NCBI RefSeq assembly: GCF_034190915.1
Contig: NW_026947496.1
Span: 30,252,001 to 30,316,000 of the forward strand
DNA from: Cavia porcellus
Taxonomy: Eukaryota; Chordata; Mammalia; Rodentia; Caviidae
Length of the DNA stretch: 64,000 nucleotides
Direction: 5' to 3'
Below the pieces are notes generated by a model. It had not been told where the DNA came from. It searched no databases and saw only the letters and a list, made by a program, of their open reading frames with translations. Made by a program: the position numbers and the translations under genes. Below are positions 23,173-35,380 of the stretch, piece after piece (the stretch's first letter is position 1; every line of letters starts with the position of its first letter).

Positions 23173-24539
23173 AGAAAAACAAGACAAATATAAATCCAAC
23201 CCTTAGGAAGGAAATTATAAAAATCAAAGCCAAAATTAATAAAATTGAGAGTGAAAATTATAGAAAGTGTCAATGAATTGAAGAGCTGGATATTAAAACA
23301 GTAAAAACAATAGACAGATTCCTAACCAAACTTACCAAAGAAGGAAAGAAAAGACTCAAACAAATACAACTAGAAATAAAAACATTGAAATTTCTATAAA
23401 TAACCACCCAAATCCAGGTTGTTACTAATTATCTCAAAAACCTGTAACCAATAATTTGGGGAATCCAGAAAAAATGTGTCCAAATATCCAGATATATATG
23501 AATTGAAAAAATTGAACCAAGAAAATGCAAAAACTTAAATAATCCAATAAAAGGCAATTAAGCAACAGCAGTAATTGAAAAATACTATGATCTTAAAAAA
23601 AAAAACCCAAGACCCAGTCAAATCACCATTGAATTCTACATAAACTTCAGAGAGGTTCTCATACCAGTACTTCTCAAAATCTTTAATGAAATTGAAAGGG
23701 AAGGAGCATAGTCAAAATCTTTCCTGGAAGCTTGATCACCTTAACTCTAAAACCAGACAAGGACTCAACTAAAAACAAAAAACAAAACTACAAGCCAATC
23801 TCACTCATGAACATAAAAGCAAAGATACTCAAAAAATACTGGCAAACAGATTTCAACAAATCATCTAAAATTTCATGCATCATTGTCAAATAGGCTTCAT
23901 CCCAGGGATGCAAGGATGATTCAACATGCACAGATCAGTAAATGTAGTACAGCACATAAATAGAAGCAAAAACAAAACTATATGATCACCTCAATAGATG
24001 TGAGCCTTTAACAAAATCCAACAACAATTTATGATGAAATCTCAGAAGAAAATAGGTACATAAGACCTTATCTCAATCTAATAAAATCTATTTATGACAA
24101 ACCCACTCCCATTATCATAATAAATGGGTAAAAACTGAAAAATTTTCCTTTAAAATCAGGAACAAGTCAAAGATACTATCACCACGTCTGCTCAGTATGG
24201 TACTGGAAATTTAGCTTAAAAATTAAGGAAGAGAAAAAAATAAATGAGATATGAATCAGAAAAAAGAAATCAAACTCTACTTATTTATAGATGACACTCT
24301 CCTTTACATAGAAGACCCCCAATATAGAACCAAAATACTCCTAGAACTAATAAATCAATTTAGCCAGATAGCAGGTACAAAACCAACAAACAAAAATCAA
24401 TAGTGGTCCTGTACTACAATAATGAATTTATTAAGAAATTAGGAAAATGATACCATTCAGGGTAGCTCCAAGAAAAATTAAATACTTAGGTGTTAACCTA
24501 AAGAGAAAGCAAACAATCTCTGTACTGAAAACTACAGTA

Positions 24540-25273
24540 CAGTAAAACCTTGGATTGTGGGTAATTTGTTTTGCAAGTGCTTTGCAAGATAAGCAAACAT
24601 TTGTCATAAATTTTGACTTGATGAGAAATGTCTTACAATCCAAATATTGTGTGATCACAACTGAGTCAATGGATCTTTCTCTTGTGGGATTGTGAGTGAT
24701 CAGCAAGAAGCTATAGAGAAAATTTCATCAGCAGAGTAGGTGGAACAAAAGGCAGAGGAATCTTTTACTTTAAGTGACTAGGGAGATGTACAAAATGTGG
24801 GAAACAGTGCAAAATTTTGCAGAAAAGCGCCACCTAAATAAGGCCATGACAGTGCAAACAATCTGTTTAAAGACAATGCAATGCTACATTTCCATAAAAT
24901 CCTCAAAAGGAGGCAAAAGCATGTGTCATTAGATAGGTTTCTTGTTAAAGTTGAACCAGAAGAAAAAGATACATTGAGCCAGCAGATAGCAGTGATTCTG
25001 TTAGTGACAGAAAGTCATTCTACACAATAACCTACCCCCTCTCTCTTATTCCCCTCACACTAACAATGAAAATTTTCTTCATATTGTGTATTTTGTTTAC
25101 AATTTTGTATCATGTTACAATATTACAATCACTTTTATACAAATATTTTTGAGTTGTGTAATGAATTATCTGAGTTTCCAATATTTCTTATGAGGGAATT
25201 CATTTTGACATACAAGTGGTTCAGATTATAAACATTTTTCTGGAATAAATTATGCTCATAAACCATGTATTCT
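24540..25273 (+). mobile_element. Tigger-type (pogo/Tc1-mariner) DNA transposon, deleted copy
   Basis: Starts CAGTAAAACCTTGGATTG and ends so that its reverse complement starts CAGAATACATGGTTTATG, forming imperfect terminal inverted repeats next to TA. The middle (about 24777-24960) reads like the C-terminal end of a Tigger transposase (QCKILQKSAT-like decay of a conserved VEKHHPNKA... FNDNAM... ILKRRQK stretch). At ~735 bp it is an internally deleted, immobile copy. It interrupts the L1 ORF2 between 24539 and 25274. Confidence 0.75.
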
Positions 25274-25382
25274 GATAAAAAGAGATGGAAGAGACTATCA
25301 CAAAATGGAGAGCTATCTCCTCGTCTAGAATAGGCAGGACTAATACTGTCAAAATGACCATAGTTTTAAAACTGGTATTTAG

Positions 25383-25502
25383 GGGGCTGGGGATTTAACT
25401 CAGCAGCATAAGTGCCGGCCTATACAAGTGTGTGGTCATGAGTTCGATCCCATACCTCTTTTAAAAAAGAAAAAGACCAAAAAAAAAAAAAAAAAAAAAA
25501 AG
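25383..25502 (+). repeat. ID SINE with target-site duplication
   Basis: gggctggggatttaactcagc... GAGTTCGATCCC with a long A tail. The 12-bp duplication actggtatttag is at 25371-25382 and 25503-25514. Confidence 0.92.
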
Positions 25503-25569
25503 ACTGGTATTTAGATTTGATGCAGTCACAATCAAAATACCAACAGCAGTATTCTTAACAGAACTAAAT

Positions 25570-25680
25570 CTGACTGGGGCTTAGCTCAGCTGCATAAGCA
25601 CCTGCCTGGCAAGCATGAGGTCATGAGTTTGATCCCTGTTACCAAAAAATAAAATAAAATAAAATAAAATAAAATAAAAT
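25570..25680 (+). repeat. ID SINE with (AAAAT)n tail
   Basis: gactggggcttagctcagctgc... GAGTTTGATCCC followed by a tail of about seven AAAAT units instead of plain poly(A). I see no clean duplication because the next ID begins 11 bp downstream. Confidence 0.88.
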
Positions 25681-25691
25681 AAAGAACAATC

Positions 25692-25793
25692 GGGGCTGGG
25701 GATTTAGCTCAGCGGCATCAGCACCTGCCTTGCAAGCAGGCAGTCATGAGTTCAGTCCCTGGTACCGATAAAAAAGAAAACAAACAAACAAAA
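25692..25793 (+). repeat. ID SINE with target-site duplication
   Basis: Close to the consensus (gcggcatcagcacctgcc, GAGTTCAGTCCC) with an A-rich tail. The 11-bp duplication aaagaacaatc is at 25681-25691 and 25794-25804. It inserted beside the previous ID. Confidence 0.92.
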
Positions 25794-26324
25794 AAAGAAC
25801 AATCCTAAAATGAATAACAAAAGGAATTCTGAGTAAAATGAGTAAGACAAGTTTACAGTCCCATCTTTCAAGTTATATTACAGAGCTACATGATAAAAAC
25901 AGCATAATACTGACCAAAAACCAGACATATAGATCAATGAAAAAGAAGGCAGGATATAAAAACAATATCCAGCACATTCAGGCATCTGATCTTTGACAAC
26001 AAGGTCAAAATCTACAGGTGAACAGAAAACTTGCTACACACATGGGGAATACTGAACACAGATGCATGTCTTCCACCATGTACTAACATAAAGTAAACAT
26101 ATATCAAAGACTTGACTATTAAAACAGAAATAATTTGTGAAAGATAAAATAGGTCAAATTCTTAAACCTCTAGGCATAGGCAAAGACTTCCTGAATATAA
26201 TTTCAATTGCACAAGAAATAACATTGACATGTGTATGTACCAACTTCTGAAGATGATTGTTATTGTTATGTATCACATAAATATGTCAATAAAATATGTG
26301 TATAAAAACACTAAAATCCTAAGA

Positions 26325-26369
26325 ACTAGGGATTTAGCTCTGTATTTCCTAGGTTCAATTTCCAGTATT

Positions 26370-26406
<37 letters not shown>
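26325..26406 (+). repeat. Old ID fragment ending in a (CA)n microsatellite
   Basis: ctagggatttagctctg... ggttcaatttccag is an ID relic. It is followed by an uninterrupted CA run at 26371-26406 (18 units) that probably grew from the SINE tail. Confidence 0.8.
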
Positions 26407-26407
<1 letters not shown>

Positions 26408-26489
26408 CCTAAAACAGCAACAAATAAAAAATTAGAATAAATAACACAGAAATAAATAGCTGCATTAACAGCCAACTGACTTTTTTCAC

Positions 26490-26565
26490 TGGGACTGGGA
26501 AAAATGACTGCTTCCTTCATGCTAAGCAGATGCTTTACTGCTAATCTATATTCTTAGCCCTAACT
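26490..26565 (-). repeat. ID relic
   Basis: A decayed reversed ID (gctaagcagatgctttactgctaatctata). Low similarity. Confidence 0.35.
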
Positions 26566-26822
26566 CTATATTTTAAAAAAATTTTACTAATACATCAAAA
26601 CATGAAAATTGTTCATATTGGTAAGGTGCCATGTGATGTTTTGATATGTGTATGCATTTTTGTAATATTTAAATCAATTTAAACATATTTACCACTCTGA
26701 AAATGTATCATTTCTTTTGGGTTAAAACATTAATATACTTTCCTCTAACTTTTGAAAAACACAGGACATAGTTGTTATCTGTAGCTACTCCAATGTGCAA
26801 CAACACAACAGCACTTCTTAGG

Positions 26823-26874
26823 ACCTTGTACCTGCCAGACAGGTGCTTATGCCACTAAGCCAAATCCCAGGCCC
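26823..26874 (-). repeat. ID relic
   Basis: A partial reversed ID (gacaggtgcttatgccactaagccaaatccc). Confidence 0.6.
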
Positions 26875-26879
26875 ACTTC

Positions 26880-28958
26880 TATCTAGATTTAAATGAGTAT
26901 CTACCCATAAACCTTTCCTCATACACTATCCCTAGCATCTGGTAACCACAGTTCTACACTCAACATTTATGAGATCTGTTTTTTCGGAACCCACATATGT
27001 ATGCAGAGCCTGCAGTATTTGTCTTTCTGTACTAGGTTCACATTGCCTAACACAATGATCTCTAAAACTAGACCTTTCTCTCTCAGAACTTATAGATGTC
27101 AGCTCAAAAGGAATTAGAATCTTAAAGTAAAATCTACAACCATGAAACTATATTGATTATTTTTATAGATGATTTTAAATTTTAAATTACTTTCATTATT
27201 AAGAAGTTAAATGTCATGTGAAGGATCATTATAATAATGGAAATGTCTTTCACACATTCATAAGTTTTTAAAAGCTGAATCATTTCCCTTGAATGAAAGC
27301 TACATCTAGGGAATTGTTAAAATGGAGGCTTGATATCAATTTCTGAGTTATTTTAGAAAAGACATGGTTTTTGAATGAAGCTTACATGAGACTTACACAA
27401 TCATGCCTGATTTTAGTGATGACAAATTAATGAATGAAAAAAATTCTTGCTACAGAAATCTGTAAACTTTAATAGTAAACAAGCTATGAATGACATTCAT
27501 TTTCTCTAACTATGAATAAATGAAATTATAAGATTTAGTAAAACCAAGCCAATACAGTAATTATCTTTCACTGATGCAACTCCTTGAGGGATAATTCAAT
27601 AAAACCCCATACTCTGAACTTACAATGTTTACCTGAAGTACCAGCTTCACTGAAAAAGGTCATTCCCTAGTGCCTGCAAAGTGCTTCCTTCATTTCCCTT
27701 ATCATGGGTTTAATGAGAACTTAAAATGTCCCTGGGTCTATGCCAGCTCTGTTTAATCTCATATAATGCTTATTTTCTCGCATAAAACTTTCACAACTAG
27801 ATTCTAGATAGAGATACCAATTTCATAAAATCAACTGAAATATTTTCCTACTAAGACAAACTTTGGTGAGTGAAACTTCTCGGAATTTTATAGAATTCTT
27901 TTGACATTTAAGTCATGCCTGCTAAAGTACCATAGCTTACATCAATTTTCATAGATATAGCTCCAAGTAAACTATATAATTTCCTACCCTGAAATAGACT
28001 GGGAAATATGTGCAAATAAGTGAATATAATAAAATTATTTATAAGAGATCTTAATGAATGCAATCTAAGCTCCAAAGAAGGATCAGTTTTACTTGGGTTG
28101 ACAAACACAGATTAATTTTAAATGAGAAGAAACAACCTGCTTCAAATAATAATTAAATATTTGTCAAGGAAACAAGGGAAGAGCCTACTGGGAGAAACTC
28201 CAGGCAAAAGAAAATGTATGACTAAAACCAAAAATATAAAAAATAAAAACAAGAGTGAAAGAAAGAAAAGAAAAACCCAGAACAGGATAATGATACAATG
28301 TGATTGGTTCATTGAGGGTAAGGTAAGTAATTCTGCTTTATTATATGTGGGGTTTGATGTGGTATTGGAGGAGTCTCATGGAGAGAATACAGGGAAGGTA
28401 ACCTGGGAACATATTGAGGAAAACATTGCTTCCTATCCTAATATTTAGAACACTATTTTAAAGTAAAAATCAATAGAGTTAAAAACAAAATTAAGAATGT
28501 TACAAGATGTGATTTGCACCATTGATCATCCTAGCATTGGTATGGATGTTGGACTGGAGCTACATAAAGCAAACATACAGAATATTTCCAGAGATGATAG
28601 TTTTCACTAATATATTAGTGTAACAAAAGTAATCATTACAAGAGATAATAAGCTTATAAAAATTTGATGTTTGATTTGAGTAGATGAAAGAGAAGTTGTA
28701 CCTTCTTTGACGTAGATAGCAGTGATATAAGATAGTTTAAAAAAGAGATGAATTATGAAGGAAAAGACAGTTAGAAGTAGGTGACTGTGAATCTGGATAT
28801 GAGAATCATGCACTCAGAAGACCTGTGGTAGTGCTTTCAACTCCCCCAGTTTAGTAAAAATGTGTAAATGTGCAGAAGAGCTTTTAAACAGTCTCCTTTA
28901 ATTAGTAATTATTTTAGTAAAATAAATAAAGAAAGGAAATCTGAAGACAGGGTATTTT
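26880..28958. other. AT-rich unique DNA, no gene seen
   Basis: No domain-bearing frame, splice-site pair or clear repeat. The 108-codon frame at 28122-28448 is lysine/asparagine-rich low-complexity reading of A-rich DNA and is not gene-like. Confidence 0.4.
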
Positions 28959-28974
28959 GATAAAATCAAGTTTC

Positions 28975-29081
28975 TTTTTTTTTTTTTTTTTTTTTGTCTT
29001 TTTTTCGGTACCGGGGATCGAACTCACGACTCCCTGCTTGCAAGGCAGGCGCTTATGCCGCTGAGCTAAATCCCCAGCCCT
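28975..29081 (-). repeat. ID SINE, minus strand, with target-site duplication
   Basis: A consensus-like reversed ID (ggtaccggggatcgaactc... gctgagctaaatccccagcc). The 16-bp duplication gataaaatcaagtttc / gatataatcaaatttc (two mismatches) is at 28959-28974 and 29082-29097. Confidence 0.9.
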
Positions 29082-29097
29082 GATATAATCAAATTTC

Positions 29098-30104
29098 AAT
29101 AAATGTGCAGAAAAGGATGTGAATGAGAATGGAAACTGGAAAGAATATTCATCAAGAGAGAAAAACCAGTAAGTGGCTTACAGCCTATGGAAAAGAGAAA
29201 TTTTAGGAAAAAAAAATTGTGTAGTATGTCATTTACTAAGAAAGGTAATCCTAAATAATGAATAAGTAACAAAAGCACACTGAATGTACCATTGGTACAA
29301 TGACCTATTGATCTAGTAGACAGAATTGGGAAAACTCATGGGACAAGCCTAATAAACATGGTTCTCAAAACAAAATGCCAAAAAGAATACACAGTTGTAG
29401 AGACTATTTTACTCAGGAGCATAGTAATAGAGAAAAAAGAGACTATATGGAAGTATTAACTGTGGAGTAAGGCTTTTTCATTTGTTCAGTGCATGAGATT
29501 TAAAAGAAATTTATATCTTATATATAGATATTTATTTTGTGTATTCATATATAAATAATATTATAGGCTCATTCAAAGTAAACTCAGTAAACCAAGTTTC
29601 ACATGGAGTTGTATTTATATACACATATGTATAAAGAAAGAGAGGAGGGCAGGAAGGAGAATTAACACATAATAGTGAAGCAGATGTTTGAGACAGGGGA
29701 AGGCTGAGAACAGACATACTCACTGACTTGGAAAGGAAAAAAGATATAACTTCCCCTGTATGTGGGTAAAAAAAAATTGTGGGATTTGACACCTAATTAT
29801 CTACATTTTATCATTTGTCCCAAGAGATAACAAGAAAGCAGTAGAGAAGAGAAACGGATACTAAGTTTGCAGAGGAGGTTCTGTGAGGAATTAGAAGAGT
29901 CCACTTACAGAGGGTAAAAGATGGCTTCTAGGAAAATACAGCGTTTCAACAGCTGAGAGATCAAAAACAGACAAAGTTTAGAAATATTTTATAGAACAAA
30001 ATAACATTTGTGTATATGGGATTAGTGGAGGGAAAAATTATTTAGGGGGGCAAATCCACTAAAATGTGTTCTACAACAAATAAATGTAATTTTATTTTAC
30101 AATG
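29098..30104. other. AT-rich DNA, nothing recognised
   Basis: No gene or clear repeat, only A/T-rich sequence with short GA-rich patches (29630-29710). Confidence 0.35.
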
Positions 30105-30182
30105 AAAGAATCCAACTCACTGGCACAGTGCCTGTCTGACAAACTTGAGGTCTGGAGTTCAATTCCCAGTACAAAAAAAAAC
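30105..30182 (+). repeat. Old ID relic
   Basis: gcacagtgcctgtctgac... gagttcaattcccag followed by a short A run. Confidence 0.6.
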
Positions 30183-32090
30183 TGACTTTAAAAGATTGAA
30201 TGAAAGTTTAAAATGGTATCTTCCCTAATTCTATTTCCATATGTATATAATCTCATTCTTTCCTATTTTAGAATCAACAAAACTAGAAAATAATGAAATT
30301 TAAATAAAATCTGCAATTCTTACTCAAGATATAAAAATTTTATTTACTTTGTAGAAAGAAACATTAAAATGTATTGATGGGAGCTGCTGAGGGCAAATTA
30401 CAGTGCAAATATGTATGTGTGCGAGTTGTATTAAATTTTTCTCAAAATCTTCCCTTTTCCTCCTCCTATGAAAAAAAACTATAATGTAGAGACTAAAAGA
30501 GGAAGATAATGCTTTTGGTTTACTAGCCAGTGGCAATTCTAAATGTGTGCATTGCCTTAATATATTCACATTTTATTTTACATTCCAAACCTACCACCCA
30601 ATGTTTGGAACAGATTAAGCCATGTGTTAATAATAACATCTCTCATGCTTAATGAAAGAACAGAAAAATAGTAGGAACAAGAAGCCCCTTAAAGAGTAAA
30701 CATCCTATTTCCCTCAAATCACTGCTGCCATATTGAATGAGATGGAGTCATAGGTGATGAATTTAGAAAGTGTTTTGTTCTGAGACTTTCTTATGGAAAA
30801 TAGGTCTCCTAAAAATTAGTTTTAATGAGTTCTCTAAATAAATTACAACATAACAGTAATATACTAGTACAAGTAACTTTCAGTAATTTCATTTTACTTA
30901 GACAATAAATGGAATAAGTCACAGTATCTGATGAAATAACTCATATAACTTGATCACTAAGTTGTTGTCTGTATGAAATTAAAATCAAACATATAATTAG
31001 TTAAGTAAATATTTACCTAGTGCCTATATGCTAGGCACCATTGTAGAGGTTGGAGAAAAGGGAAGAGCTGGTGAAGAATATTCTTTCTGGTCCAGACACT
31101 CAATGATATTTCAACAAGTCCACAAATTTAAAAAGAAAAAAAAAACTGAAGTAGAGTAATTCTAGTACTCAGACTTACTCCTTTGTTCTACAACATGAGC
31201 ACATTTAAATTAGAGTTGAAATGACAGGCGCTAAGCCGCTGAGCTATACTCCTGGTCCAGCTGATTATTTTAAAAATAAACTCCTTTTATCTAATATATT
31301 TCAAATAGTAGGAGGAGAAAAGATATGAATACCAACATTTACTTATCACAGAAAAATTAAATACATTTTAGAAAATTTTACTTTTTGTTTAAATGGATTC
31401 AATGAAAAAATGTCCAACCCATGGCCTCCTAAGGGTTTTAAAAGTTGGAAGGTATTCTCCGGCAAGATACTGGCATTCAGTTGTAAAATCTGTCCATTGT
31501 CCAAAGCTCTGAATTCATTGCCTGGTTTTAGCAGCATCTGAATGTTGCAATGTTTTATTTTTATTTTTAATTGACACTAATTAAATATATATTTGTGGAA
31601 TGCAATGTGTTGTTACAGTTTTGAGATTTATTGCATTTTTCAAGATTTTTCTGGAAAGTTCATTCCAACCAACTCTTTTAAAAATGTTAAGAGAAAAAAA
31701 AATAAAAATAAAAATGTTAAGAGCATTTCAGAGGCAAGATATAAGACTGCTCTGACATGTTTCCTACATTTGTCTCTAGGTTGTTCTTAGATCCATTTAC
31801 AAGGTCATATCATTGACTTCGTTTTAGCATATCAATATCATTTCCATAAATGATATTAAAGGTAAAAGAGTTTATCATTTCCAACAGTTTCTCTAACTTT
31901 GACAACCTAAACTGTTCAGAAAATTCTCATGACTAGTTCATTATATTCAGAGACTATTTCTGGATAATAGTGAAAGACTTTTTTCTGAATTAAATGTTAG
32001 TATCTCTGGGCTATGAATGTTAATTTACTTGACATGCAGACATATTAAATATCACGCATTCTTTTCCTACTTTTCATAAATTGGGTTCCC
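30183..32090. other. AT-rich DNA upstream of the OR14J-like gene
   Basis: About 31215-31262 is a reversed ID fragment (gcgctaagccgctgagctata). Otherwise nothing is recognised. Any promoter and 5' non-coding exon of the receptor should lie here or further upstream, but I cannot place them. Confidence 0.35.
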
Positions 32091-32109
32091 AATTTGGTAC
32101 TTTCAGAGT

Positions 32110-33051
32110 ATGGTCAACTTGACCTCAACGAACGGCTTCCTCCTCATGGGGTTTTCTGATGATCATAAGCTTCAGATTTTACACGCAATTCTTTTTTTGG
32201 TAATATACCTGCTGGCCGTAACAGGTAACATCCTCATTATTACTATCGTTACCTTAGACCACCATCTGCATTCTCCCATGTATTACTTTTTGAAGTACCT
32301 CTCTCTTCTGGACATCTGCATCATCTCTGTCACGGTCCCACAATCCATTTCAAACTCGCTTACAGACAATAATTACATTTCCCTTGGTCAGTGTATTCTT
32401 CAGGTTTTCTTCTTCATAGCACTGGCCTCATCAGAAGTGGCGATCCTCACAGTGATGTCTTATGACCGGTATGTAGCCATCTGTAAACCACTACAGTATG
32501 GGACCATCATGAACCCCACTGTTTGCAGGCATGCAGTGGCAGCTGTGTGGGTGGTCGGGGGCCTCTCTGGATTCATGCACACAGTAGTTAACTTCTCCAT
32601 TCCTTTCTGTGGGGAGAGAGTTGTTCACCAGTTCTTCTGCGATGTTCCTCAAATGTTGAAACTAGCATGTTCTCACGAATTCATTAATGAGATTGCAGTG
32701 GCTGCATTCACAACCTTGATAGCATTTATCTGTTTGATCTCCATTGTGTTCTCCTACATTCGCATCTTCACAACAGTGCTGAGAATCCAGTCAGCAGAAG
32801 GTCAGACCAAGGTCTTCTCTACCTGTGTACCACATGTATGTGTAGTCACCTTCTTCCTCTCAACAGCAGGCTTTGAGTTTCTAAGACCCCCTTCAGATTC
32901 TCCATCAGCTGTGGACCTCATGTTCTCAATATTCTATACTGTGATACCTCCAACGTTCAATCCAATGATCTACAGTTTACGAAATGAAGCCATGAAGGCA
33001 GCTTTGAGGAAGCTACTGTCAAAAGAATTTTTCAGGGGAAAATGTATTTAA
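32110..33051 (+). CDS. OR14J1: Olfactory receptor, OR14J type, intact
   Basis: A 313-residue seven-transmembrane odorant receptor with no frame break. Hallmarks: N-glycosylation site Asn3-Leu-Thr, Gly39-Asn40 in TM1, PMYYFL at 56-61, MSYDRY at 116-121, cysteines 95, 167, 177 and 187 in the extracellular loops, KVFSTCVPH at 234-242 before TM6, and NPMIYSLRN at 284-292. The TM3 stretch IALASSEVAILTVMSYDRY and the loop FCDVPQMLKLACS closely match my memory of human OR14J1, the family-14 receptor of the extended MHC cluster. Family 14 is firm; the exact orthologue is inference. A candidate splice acceptor (ttggtactttcag, ending 32106) lies three bases before the ATG, as expected for ORs whose coding exon begins close to the start codon. 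It acts in olfactory neuron cilia; the ligand is unknown. Confidence 0.93.
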   Translation: MVNLTSTNGFLLMGFSDDHKLQILHAILFLVIYLLAVTGNILIITIVTLDHHLHSPMYYFLKYLSLLDICIISVTVPQSISNSLTDNNYISLGQCILQVFFFIALASSEVAILTVMSYDRYVAICKPLQYGTIMNPTVCRHAVAAVWVVGGLSGFMHTVVNFSIPFCGERVVHQFFCDVPQMLKLACSHEFINEIAVAAFTTLIAFICLISIVFSYIRIFTTVLRIQSAEGQTKVFSTCVPHVCVVTFFLSTAGFEFLRPPSDSPSAVDLMFSIFYTVIPPTFNPMIYSLRNEAMKAALRKLLSKEFFRGKCI

Positions 33052-35380
33052 AGACCATTATTTAAGTAGCCACATGAATTAAAAAGCTTTGTTATTGTAT
33101 TTTAGATTGGCGGAAGAGTGAGTGTGATTTCTATTTTATTTTACAGAAAAAAGGCAAAACAAAATAATAACACATTGCACGTTGTTATTTTTAAAGTAAT
33201 TATTCAGAGTACAAGACATGGCCATTAAAATTTCTCTAATAGATAATAGCACAACCCTTTCTTTTCAATGAGCTAAGAAACAGTAATAGTCTGACTTGAA
33301 TTTTTTCTTTTTCCTTTCTGTCCTGTTCCTTTCCCCCCAGCCAAGGTCCTTTTTTGTTTTGAACAATTTCTTCCCATTTCACAATGAGTGTAATTTCACC
33401 TGAGGATGTCTTCACATTTTTAAGTCCTTATGTTCCTCAAATATAATTCTGCAAAATGTAAGATGTCTTGCTCCTACAGATGTTGGCACCAAATTATCAT
33501 CAGGTGACACTAAATTTAGAATTAATTTTCTTGAAGTTACTTAAATAAAAAATGGTAAAACTGTGATTCAAACTAGTAATTTTCTGACTGTGGCTCTTTC
33601 ATTTGCCTTTCAGTGCAAATGATTTGTATCTGAACTGTGGGTTTGGATATGTTTATTTCACAAATAAGAACATATGTCCAAAATTTATTCATGAGAGAAC
33701 CCTCAAACATCTTAACCATCATTTAAAATGTTTGTTTTAATTCTCTTTACTTATACACAAAGATTCGACAAGATGTTTTTATACCCAGGTATGGATGCTT
33801 CTCGTGTCCATGAGACAGTACAAACCTGAGTGGTTCATGAACAGCTCAAACCCGAGAGTCTGCAAGTTCAACTATTTGTGATTCCAAGGTTTGATTCATC
33901 TTGGGGTAATGTTGTAATACTTTAAAAATCTTTGAAGACACAAGAAGAGAAACCTAGATGGTTTCCTTGTATTTTGAAGTAAAACAAAGTGCGTGTTCTA
34001 GTAATAATGTGAGTGAGCAATTAGTGAGAAATAGGAAGGGGTGTATTTTATATGATTTCTTTGGATTAATGATAGTTATTATATGCACATATGGATATAC
34101 ATGAGTGAGATTTTTGCTTCTTTTTCTTTCTAAAGTTGGAAAACTAATGACAAGAATTTATTAGTGGCATATTTTATAGTCCTGAAGCTTAGCCAACAGT
34201 TGTTTCTGTTTCTCTAAATGCACATTTCAAAAAATACATATTATGTAAACAGACTATATATTATTTGTAAAAAAAATTCTATCCTAGATATTAAGAAAAG
34301 TTTTTAAAATAAACCACTAATTCATTTGACTATATTGTACTTAATGTACTTCTTGGTGGTTTTTGTTCAAGTATATACATTTTTAAGGTACTATTATATC
34401 ACTATACATAACAAGAAACTAATAAAATATCTTAATATTTCTAGATCAATATGTAAAATCTTGTATACAACTCTATGCTATAAGCCACTTCCTATTTAGA
34501 ATGTTTAGTTTTTATTGTGCTTATTATAAAGATAAAATCTGAATCCATAATCATTCTTGAACATGTGTATAGCTACTTTTTTAGGTCTCGTGTTGTATAA
34601 CAGAATTGCCTTTTCTGCAGTCTCCCATCTCCTACATGTGCTCAAAAAATCATTGCACATTTGTGATTGCTCATTGATCTTTTAGTTTGTCGTCTCTAAA
34701 ATAGATAATCTTTTATGTAATGCATTATTAACATTAAAATTTACTATGTAAAATATTTTCTCTCAGAAGAAAACTTAATATCTCAAGGAGAAGAAAATAT
34801 ATATAACTTATTTTTCTAATCTTCTGTGACTTCTTTTCATCTTTTCAGGTATAGTTAGATAACATTTTTACTTTTTATTATAATGGCTTATCAACATTTT
34901 ATAAATCATTTTGATATATATGTGAAAATTACAAAGATTTTTTTCCTTTAGAAAGCATACTTTTAGCTTTTACATTCTCTGATGCATATTGTGTTAAATT
35001 TTGTTTTTTCTATACGTATTTTGCAGGTTCATAATTTTAGTTTTTCCAGTTTCTTCTTAAAATTTGTCTCTATGGAGTGGCTATAAACTCTAGCCTTGCT
35101 TGGCAAGGGCGAGGGGGAAGGTGGTCATGATGTTTATAGGGATATATTTTATCCTGATGAAAAGCCTCATGCCCAAATTTCTGACCCATGACCAGTTGCC
35201 TCTCTCACAGGAGACTCATTTGTACAAGTAGCATGCCCTTATGGCTCTTGTCTGACTTATATTCACATTATTCTAGTCAAGACAGTCACTCTCCAAGACA
35301 GCCTTAATTAAAAAGAAAATAAATTCTTTGTACTCCCATCAAATGAGACAAAGAAAGAGACAACACAGCAAAAACACTGA
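33052..35380. other. Very AT-rich DNA 3' of the receptor
   Basis: No gene or recognisable repeat. Poly(A)-signal-like AATAAA/ATTAAA words near 33075-33240 could end the receptor transcript, but none stands out. Confidence 0.35.

Larger units (their letters stand above)
18574..26226 (+). mobile_element. L1 ORF2 copy, fragmented by nested insertions
   Basis: L1 ORF2-homologous DNA runs in order through 18574-18619, 18725-19173, 23173-24539, 25274-25382, 25503-25569, 25681-25691 and 25794-26226. It spans the endonuclease region, then reverse transcriptase (FIDDTLLYIEDP-like text near 24280, the catalytic FADD region altered to FIDD), then the C-terminal part. Many stops show it is dead. The pieces rejoin precisely once the IDs, the HAL1-like element and the Tigger element are removed, giving a relative dating of all of them. 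Confidence 0.8.

Noticed and set aside
28122..28448. A 108-codon Lys/Asn-rich frame
   Set aside because: A-rich low-complexity translation with no supporting features.
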